Part shown: positions 9,895 through 18,957 of the stretch, one piece after another
Position numbering within the stretch: the first letter of the stretch is position 1
Layout: each line of letters opens with the position of its first letter
The notes under the pieces: generated by a model
Databases searched by the model: none
What the model was told of the DNA's origin: nothing
What the model saw: the letters and a program-made list of their open reading frames with translations, nothing else
Translations under genes and position numbers: made by a program
From: Acidobacteriota bacterium
Lineage (GTDB): Bacteria; Acidobacteriota; Terriglobia; UBA7540
Assembly (NCBI GenBank): GCA_021817045.1
Contig: JAKAWG010000014.1
Coordinates: forward strand, 20,873 to 84,872
Direction of reading: 5' to 3'
Length of the DNA: 64,000 nucleotides

Positions 9895-10233
9895 TCATTC
9901 GGGCAGTTCCACACGCTTCGCGCTTCGCCACAAACGCTCGAGATCGTAAAAGAGCCTGGCGCGCTCGATGAAAATGTGTACGACGAAGCTTAAGTAATCG
10001 AGCAGGATCCATTCTGCCTGCGGATACCCTTCGATGTGAGCAGGCGTCAGGCCGGACTTCTTCAACCTCTCGACAATAGCGTCCGAAATGCCCTGCGTGT
10101 GACGCGTCGAAGTCCCCGTGCAGATCAAGAAGAAGTCCGTGAACGAGGAGACGCCCCGCAGGTCGAACAGGCTCAGGTCCAGCGCCTTCCGGTCCTGGGC
10201 GGCGCGAATCGCGTCCCGGAGACCAGCCGTCAT
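9895..10233 (-). CDS. rsfS: Ribosomal silencing factor RsfS (Iojap family)
   Basis: Binds uL14 on the large subunit and blocks subunit joining when nutrients are short. The 112-residue product has the family core LDLRGVSSFTDFFLICTGTS, then HIEGYPQAEWILLDYLSFVVHIF near residues 66-88. The ATG overlaps the nadD stop by four bases (ATGA), the usual nadD-rsfS arrangement. No signal peptide is present. Confidence 0.95.
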   Translation of the reverse strand: MTAGLRDAIRAAQDRKALDLSLFDLRGVSSFTDFFLICTGTSTRHTQGISDAIVERLKKSGLTPAHIEGYPQAEWILLDYLSFVVHIFIERARLFYDLERLWRSAKRVELPE

Positions 10234-10889
10234 GCGTAAGACCCTCTGCGCGTTTTGGGTTTATAGAATTCGGCCTTCAGGATGTATTCTTCCACAAGCC
10301 GGGGAATAAGGCCAGTGACGGAGCGTCCTTGGGCGAGCGCCTGGCGGATGCCGGTCGAAGAAGCGGGGACGTTGACTCCGTCGAGCACGTGCAGTCTCTC
10401 CCGGATAATGGCGCCGCGCCGCCGGCCCCCGTTCACGAAGTGCGCCGGCATCGCCGCCAGCACCTGCTCGATCCGGAAGCCGGGGCGCGAAACCACGATA
10501 AATTCCGCAAGAGCCGCCAGCCGCTCCGGCGATTTCCACTGAGGCACATCGAGGAAGGCATCCAGGCCGAGCAGGAAAAACAACCGGTCGTCCGGCCGCA
10601 ACGATTTCGAAACGGCTCGCGCCGTCCCCACGGAATAATGCAATCGGCCGTCTGGCCGCGGCGACTCAAGCAACGACGGCACGAATTTCGGCTCGCCCGC
10701 ACACGCCAGCGCCACCATGGCGTATCGGTGGACGTAGGGTGTAAGGCGCACGCGCCGCTTGTGCGGCGGGCTGCCGGCGGGAATGAACAGGACCCGGTCC
10801 AGCCGGAACCGGCGGGTCGCCGCTCGGGCGGCCTGCAGGTGCCCGGAATGGATGGGATCGAAGGTTCCGCCAAAAAGAGCGATGTTCAC
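10230..10889 (-). CDS. nadD: Nicotinate-nucleotide adenylyltransferase
   Basis: Transfers AMP to nicotinic acid mononucleotide in NAD synthesis. The nucleotidyltransferase signature GGTFDPIHSGH is at 7-17, with FIPAGSPPHKRR following. The C-terminal SSTGIRQALAQGRSVTGLIP and VEEYILKAEFY match NadD. Length 219 aa is normal. It is followed by rsfS with a 4-base overlap. The obgE gene upstream on the same strand is separated by a repeat-bearing gap of about 260 bases. Confidence 0.95.
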   Translation of the reverse strand: MNIALFGGTFDPIHSGHLQAARAATRRFRLDRVLFIPAGSPPHKRRVRLTPYVHRYAMVALACAGEPKFVPSLLESPRPDGRLHYSVGTARAVSKSLRPDDRLFFLLGLDAFLDVPQWKSPERLAALAEFIVVSRPGFRIEQVLAAMPAHFVNGGRRRGAIIRERLHVLDGVNVPASSTGIRQALAQGRSVTGLIPRLVEEYILKAEFYKPKTRRGSYA

Positions 10890-10948
10890 TCGTGGGTGAT
10901 TTCCAATATCAGAAGCGCTGGCAGATTGCTGAGCAACGCTGGGAGCAC

Positions 10949-11122
10949 GTCATTCTGAAGAGCCGAAGGCGACGAAGAATCTCGGCATTTGCGAAATGCC
11001 AGGACGCTTCGCAGGGTTTACCGCTGGGTGGTGCATGCATGCCGACTTTCGGCATGTGTGCGGCCTGGAAGCCTCGAAGACATCGAAAGACGATGTCTGC
11101 CACCCGCGGATCTGCTCAGCAT
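10949..11122. repeat. GTCATTC-type palindromic repeat, divergent copy
   Basis: The left part reads GTCATTCTGAAGAGCCGAAG then GACGAAGAATCTC, and the right end carries the inverted CAGCATGACATG near 11109-11122. It belongs to the same loose family as the elements at 15661, 21695, 57489, 61541 and 63452 (GTCATTCCGAG...GAGGAATCT). This copy is the most diverged. The nadD-obgE gap (10890-11152) holds nothing else that I recognise. Confidence 0.55.
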
Positions 11123-11152
11123 GACATGCCAGAAGGTTTTTTTCGCCACCCG

Positions 11153-12181
11153 TTACGTTGACACGGCTCCTGCCATCGGGCGCGGCGCTGCTTCAAGTGT
11201 CTCCCACGCTGCGCCTTTCAAGGCTTCCAGCCCTTCGCCGGTCACCGCGGAGATTTCATAAAGCCTCTGGCCTTGCTCCCTGCAGAAACGCCGCAGCGCT
11301 TCCAGCCGTTCTCCTGTACCCGCTGCATCCACGCGCGAGGCGACCAGGATCATCGGCTTACGCGCCACCGCCGGGCTGAAACGCTCAAGTTCGGAGACGA
11401 TCACGCGGTAGTCTTCGGCCGGATCGCGTCCGTTTTGTTCCGCGGCATCGATGAGGTGAAGCAGGACTCGCGTGCGTTCGATGTGCCGCAGGAATCGCAC
11501 GCCCAGGCCCCGCCCCGAATGCGCTCCCTCGATGAGCCCGGGAATGTCCGCCAGCACGAACGAGCGCTCCGGATCGACCGCCACGACGCCAAGCACCGGC
11601 TCGAGCGTCGTGAAAGGATAGTCCGCGATGCGCGGCCGCGCGGCGCTGAGGCGTGAGATCAGGGTCGACTTCCCCACGTTCGGCAAGCCCACCAGTCCGG
11701 CGTCCGCCAAAAGCTTCAGCTCAAGGCGCAGCCTTGCTTCTTCGCCCGGCTCGCCAGGATCGGCGCGACGCGGCGCCTGGTTCACCGAAGTGGCGAAACG
11801 GGCGTTACCCCGACCGCCCCGGCCGCCGCGCGCGGCCAGATAACGTTGACGGGGCTGGTCAAAGTCCCAAAGCGGCGCGCCGGTCACCTCATCGTAAACG
11901 ATTGTGCCGACCGGGACTCGGATCACCAGATCTTCACCGCTCCTCCCGTGTCGGTTCGAACCTTCACCGTGCCGGCCGCGCTCCGCCGTAAATTCGTGAT
12001 TGTAGCGGAACTGCAGCAGCGTGTTCAGCCCTTCGTCACCTTCAAGATAAACGCTGCCGCCGTTCCCACCGTCACCTCCGCTCGGACCGCCGCGCGGAAC
12101 GTATTTTTCGCGGCGAAACGCCATGCAGCCGTTGCCTCCGGCTCCGCCCACCACGCTGATCCTGGCTTCGTCGATAAACAT
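11153..12181 (-). CDS. obgE: Obg family GTPase
   Basis: Ribosome-assembly and stress GTPase. The glycine-rich OBG fold occupies about 1-157 ([36 protein letters not shown]). The G domain starts with G1 at 165-172 (GLPNVGKS), then [25 protein letters not shown] (G3) and a G4-like SRVD rather than NKxD. The protein ends soon after the G domain at 342 aa, so the variable C-terminal domain is lacking, as in many species. It sits downstream of rplU-rpmA on the same strand, the classic rplU-rpmA-obgE order. A 268-base gap with no recognised feature separates it from rpmA. Confidence 0.95.
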   Translation of the reverse strand: MFIDEARISVVGGAGGNGCMAFRREKYVPRGGPSGGDGGNGGSVYLEGDEGLNTLLQFRYNHEFTAERGRHGEGSNRHGRSGEDLVIRVPVGTIVYDEVTGAPLWDFDQPRQRYLAARGGRGGRGNARFATSVNQAPRRADPGEPGEEARLRLELKLLADAGLVGLPNVGKSTLISRLSAARPRIADYPFTTLEPVLGVVAVDPERSFVLADIPGLIEGAHSGRGLGVRFLRHIERTRVLLHLIDAAEQNGRDPAEDYRVIVSELERFSPAVARKPMILVASRVDAAGTGERLEALRRFCREQGQRLYEISAVTGEGLEALKGAAWETLEAAPRPMAGAVST

Positions 12182-12449
12182 GCTTCGCGCCTCTCCGTCT
12201 CCAGAGGACGATACGCTCCATCCAAAGTCTAGCTCAAGTCACAGCTCTTGCGAAAATAAGGATGAGTGGGAGAACCCGGAAGTTGGCGGACGGGCCCCTG
12301 CCCGGGATTTGCGGCGTAGTGTGTCTCGACGATTTGTCAGAGAAGGGGATGGCTATAAGTGCGGTTCTTCACTTCTGCCCGCAAAGCACGCCGACGGTTA
12401 CAATGTGGCTGGCAAGAGCGGTAAAACGATACGCGGCCGCGTCAAGTTT

Positions 12450-12713
12450 TCAGTCCGCCTTTGAAGCAAGAATGCTGACGAAGCGGCCCATGCGGCCCTT
12501 ATTCTCGAACTGAACGACGCCCGTTACCTTGGCAAAGAGCGTGTCGTCCTTGCCGAGCCCCACATTTGCGCCGGGCTTCAGCCGCGTGCCCCGCTGCCGA
12601 ACCAAAATCGATCCGCCCGTCACCAACTGGCCGCCGAAGCGTTTCACCCCCAGCCGCTGGGCATTTGAATCCCGCCCATTTCGCGAACTGCCGAGTCCCT
12701 TTTTATGAGCCAT
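12450..12713 (-). CDS. rpmA: 50S ribosomal protein bL27
   Basis: Large-subunit protein near the peptidyl-transferase centre. The 87 residues start [20 protein letters not shown], the highly conserved N-terminus that reaches the P-site tRNA. They continue with [20 protein letters not shown] and the [14 protein letters not shown] region. There is no N-terminal propeptide of the Firmicutes type. It follows rplU by 36 bases. Confidence 0.97.
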   Translation of the reverse strand: MAHKKGLGSSRNGRDSNAQRLGVKRFGGQLVTGGSILVRQRGTRLKPGANVGLGKDDTLFAKVTGVVQFENKGRMGRFVSILASKAD

Positions 12714-12749
12714 GCCTAAAATTCCTTTGCGTTCCTGAATGCCGGATTG

Positions 12750-13061
12750 CTAGGCACCGGCAACTTCCTTGATGAGAACTTCGGTGAAATCCTGGCGGTG
12801 CCCGAGGACACGGCGATACTGCTTCTTTCGCTTATATTTCAAAACGCGAATCTTTTTGCCGCGCCCCTCGCCGAGAATAACGCCCGTCACTTTGGCGCCA
12901 TCGACAAGCGGCTTGCCTGCCTGCAACGTTTTCCCGCGCACTGCGAACACGTGATTGAACTCCACCACCGAACCCGCCTCGCCGCGCAACCGCTCGACGC
13001 GGATCACGTCGCCTGGGGAGACCCTGTATTGTTTCCCGCCCGTCCGGACAATGGCATACAT
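12750..13061 (-). CDS. rplU: 50S ribosomal protein bL21
   Basis: Large-subunit protein that binds 23S rRNA. The frame opens upstream, but the ATG at 13061 (MYAIVRTGGKQYRVSPGD) is the real start. It gives the conserved N-terminus and has GGAAAGGA about 8 bases upstream. The product (103 aa) carries the KKIRVLKYKRKKQYRRVLGH signature. It is the first gene of the rplU-rpmA unit; a promoter is seen upstream. Confidence 0.96.
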   Translation of the reverse strand: MYAIVRTGGKQYRVSPGDVIRVERLRGEAGSVVEFNHVFAVRGKTLQAGKPLVDGAKVTGVILGEGRGKKIRVLKYKRKKQYRRVLGHRQDFTEVLIKEVAGA

Positions 13062-13094
13062 AGACGAAATCCTTTCCCAAAACCGCAAATTCTT

Positions 13095-13124
13095 ATCCTA
13101 CGGATTTGTGCACCCTTGTGTCAA
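13095..13124 (-). promoter_or_regulatory. Sigma-70-type promoter for rplU-rpmA
   Basis: On the minus strand TTGACA (13124-13119) is followed after 18 bases by TAGGAT (13100-13095), about 34 bases before the rplU start. The -35 box is perfect and the -10 is four of six. Confidence 0.55.
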
Positions 13125-13763
13125 ACACGCGTTATCTCTCGTCCGTGACGGCCCATCTCCGGCCGTTCCCGCAGGGCTCGCTGCAGTGCTCCCAATGCGA
13201 TGGGGCAGGCTTGATTTCAGCTCATATTTTCCCAGCGCCGGCTATTTGTGTATGTCATTTGTTTTCTATGACTTATATATATTGCGGGCTTTGCCCTAGC
13301 CTTTATAAGATTATCATTCTAAATTACTTAATCCATTTATGGCCGAAAAGCTTGGCTTTGGTTTTGGCTTTGCTCGTCATAAGCAAATTCTAATGTTGTT
13401 TGCTTTCAGTAACTTGGTGGGTTTCCAGAGCAATACCGGCCTATCAATTTCGCTCAAAGTCCCTAGCCTAGCGATTTTTCCCAGACCCGCAGAATTGAGC
13501 CTTTGACGGCCGGTTTGCAGCGTGCAAGCTGGCGAGATCGTTGTTTGGCAGGAAGAGTTCGTGAGGGACATGGCGGACCTCCTAACAATACGTCCGCGAG
13601 GGGCCTACTTACTTAATAATACACAGGCGGCGGGCGTCTGCCAAGGCCGGGGCGGAGGCATTTTTCAAGAAATTATTCTTGACAAAGACATGTTTGTTAT
13701 GCAGACTAGTTTGTAGGTGTAGAGAGCCCGGCCTAATGGTCCTCTCGGAGAGGGGTTGAAAAC
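13125..13763. other. AT-rich intergenic region without recognised gene
   Basis: About 640 bases between the divergent rplU promoter and the plus-strand membrane-protein gene. The part at 13210-13460 is clearly richer in A+T than its surroundings. The small open frames here (such as 13522-13716) show no family match and no ribosome site. TTGACA occurs at 13679-13684, but no good -10 follows at normal spacing. It could hold an untranslated RNA or a lost gene; I see no direct support for either. Confidence 0.5.
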
Positions 13764-14448
13764 ATGACGGACATTGTGAATGGGTCCCCTGAAGTTTCGC
13801 CGAAGAAACTCTCCGAACTGGAGAAGGTAACGCGCCAATATGCGAAGTTTTCGAAAAATGCGGTTGGATTGGGTCACGTATTCGGAGGCGGACTGCTGTT
13901 CCTGTCCGTATACTTGGTGAGCCATATTCAACTCGGGACGTTCGGCCGGCTTCTGCTGGGCGCCGCGCCGTTTGGCTGGGTTTTTGGCAAAGAGTGGCTC
14001 CGCGAACATTACTATCAATCCAGCGGACGCGTGACGCAGCGCGGGGGCGGGTGTGGGAGCGCCCAGTTCAGGCGCTGCTCACCGGGGTCATGGCACTCAT
14101 CAGCCTGACTGCGAGCGGCTTTGTGATTTACAGCCTGCCGGAGGACTTTTCGTGGCCACCCTGTTGGGCATTCTGATCTATGTCGCGCTGTTGCTGGCGC
14201 TGCCGTTGATTGTCTGGCGGTATCTGCGCGCTCCCTCCGAGTTTGTGGTCGGGGTCGCGCTTTTCCTATTCTCCGCCATCCTGCTCAGCGGCAGCCCTCT
14301 GGCCGGCCCTCCGCGAGCCATATGGGTCCGCGCATTCATGTTTGTAGCTCAGATCGTCGCGCTGGTTATGGTCCCGGTGGGATTGGTTGAACACGTGGAA
14401 TTTCTGAAGCTCCGGCGGAAAATGCGTACTCTGAGGGACGCGGCATGA
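13764..14448 (+). pseudogene. Multi-pass membrane protein, two frame disruptions
   Basis: Three pieces in three frames join into one plausible membrane protein of about 228 residues. Piece 1 starts at the ATG at 13764 (KLSELEKVTRQYAKFS, then a hydrophobic GLGHVFGGGLLFLSVYLV) and runs to about 14040. Piece 2 (RVWERPVQALLTGVMALISL) runs to about 14150. Piece 3 (VATLLGILIYVALLLALPL...MRTLRDAA) ends at 14448. Both switches are what a one-base loss would cause, near the GGGGG run at 14041-14045 and the TTTT run near 14148. Either the gene is broken or the assembly has two small errors. It overlaps the winged-helix gene by ATGA, so it is probably that regulator's partner. Function is unknown. Confidence 0.65.
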
Positions 14449-14753
14449 GAGCGGACCTGGAAGACCTGTTAAACCTGGACCGCCTCGTACACGAACCCGC
14501 GCGCCTGGTGATTCTGACTGTGCTGGCGGAAGCAGGGGGTGTGGAGTTCCGGTTCTTGGAGAACATCTCCGGGCTAACCAAGGGAAATCTCTCCAGCCAC
14601 ATTTCCAGGCTGGAAGAAGCCGGCTACCTTGAGGTGGAAAAGTCGTTTCGCGGCAAAATTCCCTCAACCTTTCTGAGGATTACCAGCCGTGGACGCAGCG
14701 CTCTCAAAAGCTATCGAGATAATCTCAAGCGTGCCCTTCACCGGAAATCGTAA
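14445..14753 (+). CDS. Winged-helix transcriptional regulator (HTH_27 type)
   Basis: 102-residue DNA-binding protein made of one winged-helix domain. The recognition region is FLENISGLTKGNLSSHISRL (about 39-58) and the wing is YLEVEKSFRGKIPSTFLRIT. It resembles MarR/PadR-like one-domain regulators (Pfam winged-helix DNA-binding, HTH_27). The ATG overlaps the upstream membrane-protein stop by four bases, so the pair is co-translated. Such regulator plus membrane-protein pairs recur in Acidobacteriota. The ligand and target are not evident. It converges on the DsbA-like gene at 14763. Confidence 0.85.
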   Translation: MRADLEDLLNLDRLVHEPARLVILTVLAEAGGVEFRFLENISGLTKGNLSSHISRLEEAGYLEVEKSFRGKIPSTFLRITSRGRSALKSYRDNLKRALHRKS

Positions 14754-14762
14754 TTACAGTTG

Positions 14763-15692
14763 TTATTTGCTCGTTGCCTGTGCAAGGGCTTCGTCAACCG
14801 CCTTGAAGAGCTCCGCCGGGGTCAAAGCGCCGGCGTACATTTTGCCGTTGATGAAGAAGGTCGGGGTGCTGCTAACGCCGAGTTTCTCCCCTTCCAGGAA
14901 ATCCTGCCTGACGCGCGGCAAAGCGCTCTTGGCGTCAATGCAAGAAGCCAGTTTGGTACGGTCGAGTCCGGCTTGCGCGCCCAAAGCCAGCAACTGGTCG
15001 CGTGCTGTCTTGGCCTGGATGGTGGCCTGGTTTTTGAAGATAAGCGTTCGGTAGGCCGAAAAATCGGATGGGTTGATCTGATAAGCGCACTCGCTGGCCA
15101 GGGCCCCCATGACTGCCCAGGGGTGAATGCTGAAGAGCGGAAACTCCTTGAAAATGACGCGCACCTTTCCGTCATACTTGGGCAGCAGTTGATTTTCCAG
15201 CACCTGCTGCATTTGCGCGCACATGGGGCATTCCAGGTCCGCATATTCGACGATCGTTACGGGCGCGTCGGCTGATCCAGCGGAGGGCTGGTCCTTCGTC
15301 TGGATGATTTCCTCCACTTCCTTTCGCGGATCGACATTCAGGGGGTAAAGGACGCCCTGGATGAGATACTGCCCGCCCTTGGAGACGTAATAGCTCTGCG
15401 TTCCGGTCCGATTCCCTTCAGTTAAAGTGACGGTAGTGCGGTCGAAACCGGGGTAAATGGACGGCGTCAGCGGTCCAACCGTGACCTTGGCTGATGCGGG
15501 CACCGAGAATCGTCTTCGGAGGTATTGCGCGATCTTATCGCGCATCGCTTCAGAAGCCTGAGTTGCCGGCTGCGCCCCGGCTGCGCCCGGCGCAGAACTG
15601 GCGCAGATGAGCGCCAGTAATATAACTGCTGTCCCCAATCTTACGCGCAATCGTTTAGGAGCTTGTTGAACAACGTCTCGGGATGGTGTCAT
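14763..15692 (-). CDS. DsbA-family thioredoxin-like protein, copy 1
   Basis: Periplasmic thiol-disulfide protein with a signal-anchor (LGTAVILLALICASSAPGAA) and a C-terminal DsbA/thioredoxin_4 domain. The redox motif is ECPMC and the cis-Pro loop is SSTPTFFINGKMYAG. An N-terminal region of about 80 residues (VTVGPLTPSIYPGFDRTTV) is shared with the neighbour at 15912. The frame is open to 15794, but residues before the Met at 15692 are just translated repeat sequence, so I place the start at 15692 or at a TTG slightly downstream. It is a tandem paralogue of the next gene. Length is about 309 aa from this start. Confidence 0.82.
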   Translation of the reverse strand: MTPSRDVVQQAPKRLRVRLGTAVILLALICASSAPGAAGAQPATQASEAMRDKIAQYLRRRFSVPASAKVTVGPLTPSIYPGFDRTTVTLTEGNRTGTQSYYVSKGGQYLIQGVLYPLNVDPRKEVEEIIQTKDQPSAGSADAPVTIVEYADLECPMCAQMQQVLENQLLPKYDGKVRVIFKEFPLFSIHPWAVMGALASECAYQINPSDFSAYRTLIFKNQATIQAKTARDQLLALGAQAGLDRTKLASCIDAKSALPRVRQDFLEGEKLGVSSTPTFFINGKMYAGALTPAELFKAVDEALAQATSK

Positions 15693-15796
15693 TCCGAGCG
15701 GAGCGAGGAATCTCGCACTGAAAGTGAGGCAACGACGAGATTCCTCGCCGCCTTCGGCTTCTCGGAATGACATGGTGTGGCCGTTTTTCAACAAGC
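15661..15796. repeat. MITE-like palindromic element, copy A
   Basis: Outer ends are perfect 10-bp inverted repeats, GCTTGTTGAA (15661-15670) and TTCAACAAGC (15787-15796). Inside lie GTCATTCCGAGCGGAGCGAG and its inverted partner ending TCGGAATGACA. The 136-bp unit has the same plan as copy C at 57489-57628 and part of copy B at 21695. It has no coding capacity. It sits between the two DsbA-like genes and overlaps the 5' end of copy 1. Confidence 0.8.
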
Positions 15797-15911
15797 GCTT
15801 TGACCTCGTGTATGACGTGTTTTTGGAAAGCCGCTTCGTCGCGCCTGATTTCCGGCTGATGAGATGCTGCGCGGCAGCCTCGCTTCACCCTTCAGCGCGT
15901 TCGGGTACATG

Positions 15912-17048
15912 CTACTTGCGGTCGCGGGCCAGCGCCTTGTCGATCACCTTGAAGAAGTCACTGGGCGACGCCAGGCCGACCACCCTCTCACCATTGATGA
16001 AACATGTGGGCGTGCTTATTACCTGCAAAGTGTTTGCCTCGCGCACGTCGGCTTCTATTCTCGGCAAGGATGCCTGCGAATCGATGCACGCGGCCAGCCT
16101 GAGTCGATTGACGCCGGCCTGCTCGCCAAGGTCCAGCAGCATCTGGCGCACGTTGGCCACGTTGATGTCGTTTTGGTGCGCGAAGATGGAGGTGCGGTAG
16201 CGCACGAACGCTGAAGGATCGATCTGGTACGCGCACTCGTTGGCAACGGCCGCCTGCCGCGACCATGGATGCTCTGGCAAGGGAAAATCCTTATACACCA
16301 CCCGAACCTTATTGCCGTAGCGGGGGATCACGTCGTTTTCGAGGAAAGGCTGCATGCGCGCGCACATAGGGCACTCAAGGTCGGCATACTCCACGATGGT
16401 AACTGGTGCGTCGGCAGGGCCGGAGCAGGGTTGGTTACGAGTCGTGATTAACCGCTCGTTTTCGCTCCTTGTGCGAAGCAGGTAGACCTCACCCAAAACC
16501 AGGAAACGCTTGTCACTCGTCACGAAAAACGCTCCGGCGCGTTTCTGGCCGTGCGCTTCCGCGGTCACCGTGGTCTGGTAAAAGCCGGGAGCCACCGATT
16601 CGTGAAAGGACCCCACGTTGAGAGACCACTCGCTTCCGAGTTTCAGGTCGTTCCGCATGGCGTCCGTAATGGCAGTGCGGGTGTCCGGCCCGAGAGGAAC
16701 CAGGGCCGTCATGGCCACATAACGGCCATTCTTCGAAATGCTGACAAGTTGCGAGGAGCTTTTTGTACCGTTCTGGACGGTTATCAGCGTCTGATAGAAA
16801 GACGGGTCGGCAGATGGTTGAAGCGGACCCGCCGTCACTTGAACCGTGTCGACAATGGCGTATTGTCGCCGCAGGAAGTCAACCAAGCTCTGCCGCAGCT
16901 TCGTCTGCGCAACGGGCCTCTGTGCGGAGATTATGGCTGGCCTTACCAGCCCGATCAGCGCGATTGCAGAAATCAGCACCACCGCGCCAGCCGCCCAACC
17001 CCGCCTCCCAACCCTCCGAATATCCTGCCCAAAAGCTTTCTGTGTCAT
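15912..17048 (-). CDS. DsbA-family thioredoxin-like protein, copy 2
   Basis: 378-residue paralogue of the 14763-15692 gene. An N-terminal signal-anchor (AAGAVVLISAIALIGLV, about 19-35) is followed by two copies of the N-terminal beta repeat. These are VTAGPLQPSADPSFYQTLIT and LNVGSFHESVAPGFYQTTVT; the neighbour has only one. The thioredoxin fold has CPMC at 226-229 and cis-Pro in ISTPTCFINGERVVG. A second Cys beside the cis-Pro loop is unusual. The substrate is unknown. Shared architecture and adjacency point to local duplication, later split by element A. Confidence 0.85.
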   Translation of the reverse strand: MTQKAFGQDIRRVGRRGWAAGAVVLISAIALIGLVRPAIISAQRPVAQTKLRQSLVDFLRRQYAIVDTVQVTAGPLQPSADPSFYQTLITVQNGTKSSSQLVSISKNGRYVAMTALVPLGPDTRTAITDAMRNDLKLGSEWSLNVGSFHESVAPGFYQTTVTAEAHGQKRAGAFFVTSDKRFLVLGEVYLLRTRSENERLITTRNQPCSGPADAPVTIVEYADLECPMCARMQPFLENDVIPRYGNKVRVVYKDFPLPEHPWSRQAAVANECAYQIDPSAFVRYRTSIFAHQNDINVANVRQMLLDLGEQAGVNRLRLAACIDSQASLPRIEADVREANTLQVISTPTCFINGERVVGLASPSDFFKVIDKALARDRK

Positions 17049-17162
17049 GGCGTCATTCTAGCGGACATTTTTCATTAAAATCAATTTTCGCTTGTGACAG
17101 GCCTCACAGCGGATAATTGCGAGAGACGATAACTTCATGGGTGGCGAACAGGTGCGGGGAGT

Positions 17163-17192
17163 TTGACCACCGTTGCTTGAGCCGCCTAGAAT
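17163..17192 (+). promoter_or_regulatory. Sigma-70-type promoter for gap
   Basis: TTGACC (17163-17168), an 18-base spacer and TAGAAT (17187-17192) lie about 47 bases upstream of the gap start. Both boxes match five of six consensus bases. Confidence 0.5.
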
Positions 17193-17223
17193 GGTATGTT
17201 CAATAAACACACAATCAACTTGA

Positions 17224-18249
<1,026 letters not shown>

Positions 18250-18319
18250 ATGGAGAGTCGCGGGCTCGCGTAGTCTGCTGTCACAGAGGCTCGTTTGTAA
18301 ATTCGGGGGCCTTTCCCGG

Positions 18320-18412
18320 TAAGGTAGCACAGCCGCGAAGCGGCGTAACATTACAGCCCAGGGCGACAGCCCTGGGCTAGATTAGGCTGCTCCTTCGGAG
18401 CCGAACTACAGC
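18320..18412. repeat. Cluster of short GC-rich hairpins
   Basis: Three adjacent stem-loops lie downstream of gap: GCCGCGAAGCGGC, then GCCCAGGG-cgaca-CCCTGGGC near 18356-18377, then GGCTGCTCCTTCGGAGCC. None is followed by a T-run, so these look like repetitive palindromes, not a standard intrinsic terminator, though they could slow or protect the gap mRNA 3' end. Confidence 0.55.
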
Positions 18413-18441
18413 GACCGTAACTGTGACAGGAGACTTAGGAC

Positions 18442-18816
18442 ATGCCGATCATAAAGAGGGTAGGCCTTTGGATCGGATTGCCCCGCTGGAGTAATCATGA
18501 TGGCGTTTCTGCCTTCTGTGACCGGGGCAGAGTATCCAGGGTGTTTCGTATCCACCTCACCTTCAACGACCTCTCCGAACGGACGGTTGACTTCCGCCCC
18601 TGGCTAAAGGGCCGGGTCTTCGAAGCACTCAAAGACCCAGCGTATTTCCGTGAATTTTTTGTCGAAGGAGGCACGGTAGCGTGGCCGAACGGTGCCGACA
18701 TCGCCCCGGAAACCCTATACGAGGCTGTGGACTCTGTGCGAGTGAGCGGGAGGCGCCCCCGTCCAAAGGGGACGAAGGCTCGTGTGAGGCGAGCCGTGGC
18801 CCAAGGCCGACGGTAA
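18442..18816 (+). pseudogene. Decayed DUF4160/DUF2442 module remnant
   Basis: One open frame of 124 codons, but only part of it makes sense. Residues 1-8 (MPIIKRVG, with AGGAG upstream) resemble the start of DUF4160 proteins. From about residue 35, FRIHLTFNDLSERTVDFRPW...GTVAWPNGADIAPETLYEA is a good DUF2442 domain. The natural DUF2442 start seems to be the ATG ATG at 18497-18502 in another frame (MMAFLPSVTGAEYPG). A one-base loss near the GGG at 18539-18541 would join it to the main frame. DUF4160 and DUF2442 are often neighbours and are suspected toxin-antitoxin-like partners. This reading is inference from recalled families. Confidence 0.6.
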
Positions 18817-18957
18817 GGCGTCGAACTGGATCGCAGATTCCCGGAGCAGTACACAATTACGCCGCTCCGGGCTAGCAAGACTGACCACAGGCACCGCGAT
18901 CTCTGCCGTGGGCATCAGCTTCAAGAATCTCTTTGTGGCAAAGGAAATTAGAGGACA

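Noticed and set aside
13522..13716. Small open frame in the 13-kb gap
   Set aside because: No homology features, no ribosome site and composition like non-coding DNA.
18356..18377. Intrinsic terminator after gap
   Set aside because: The stem is good but no T-run follows; listed as a repeat hairpin.
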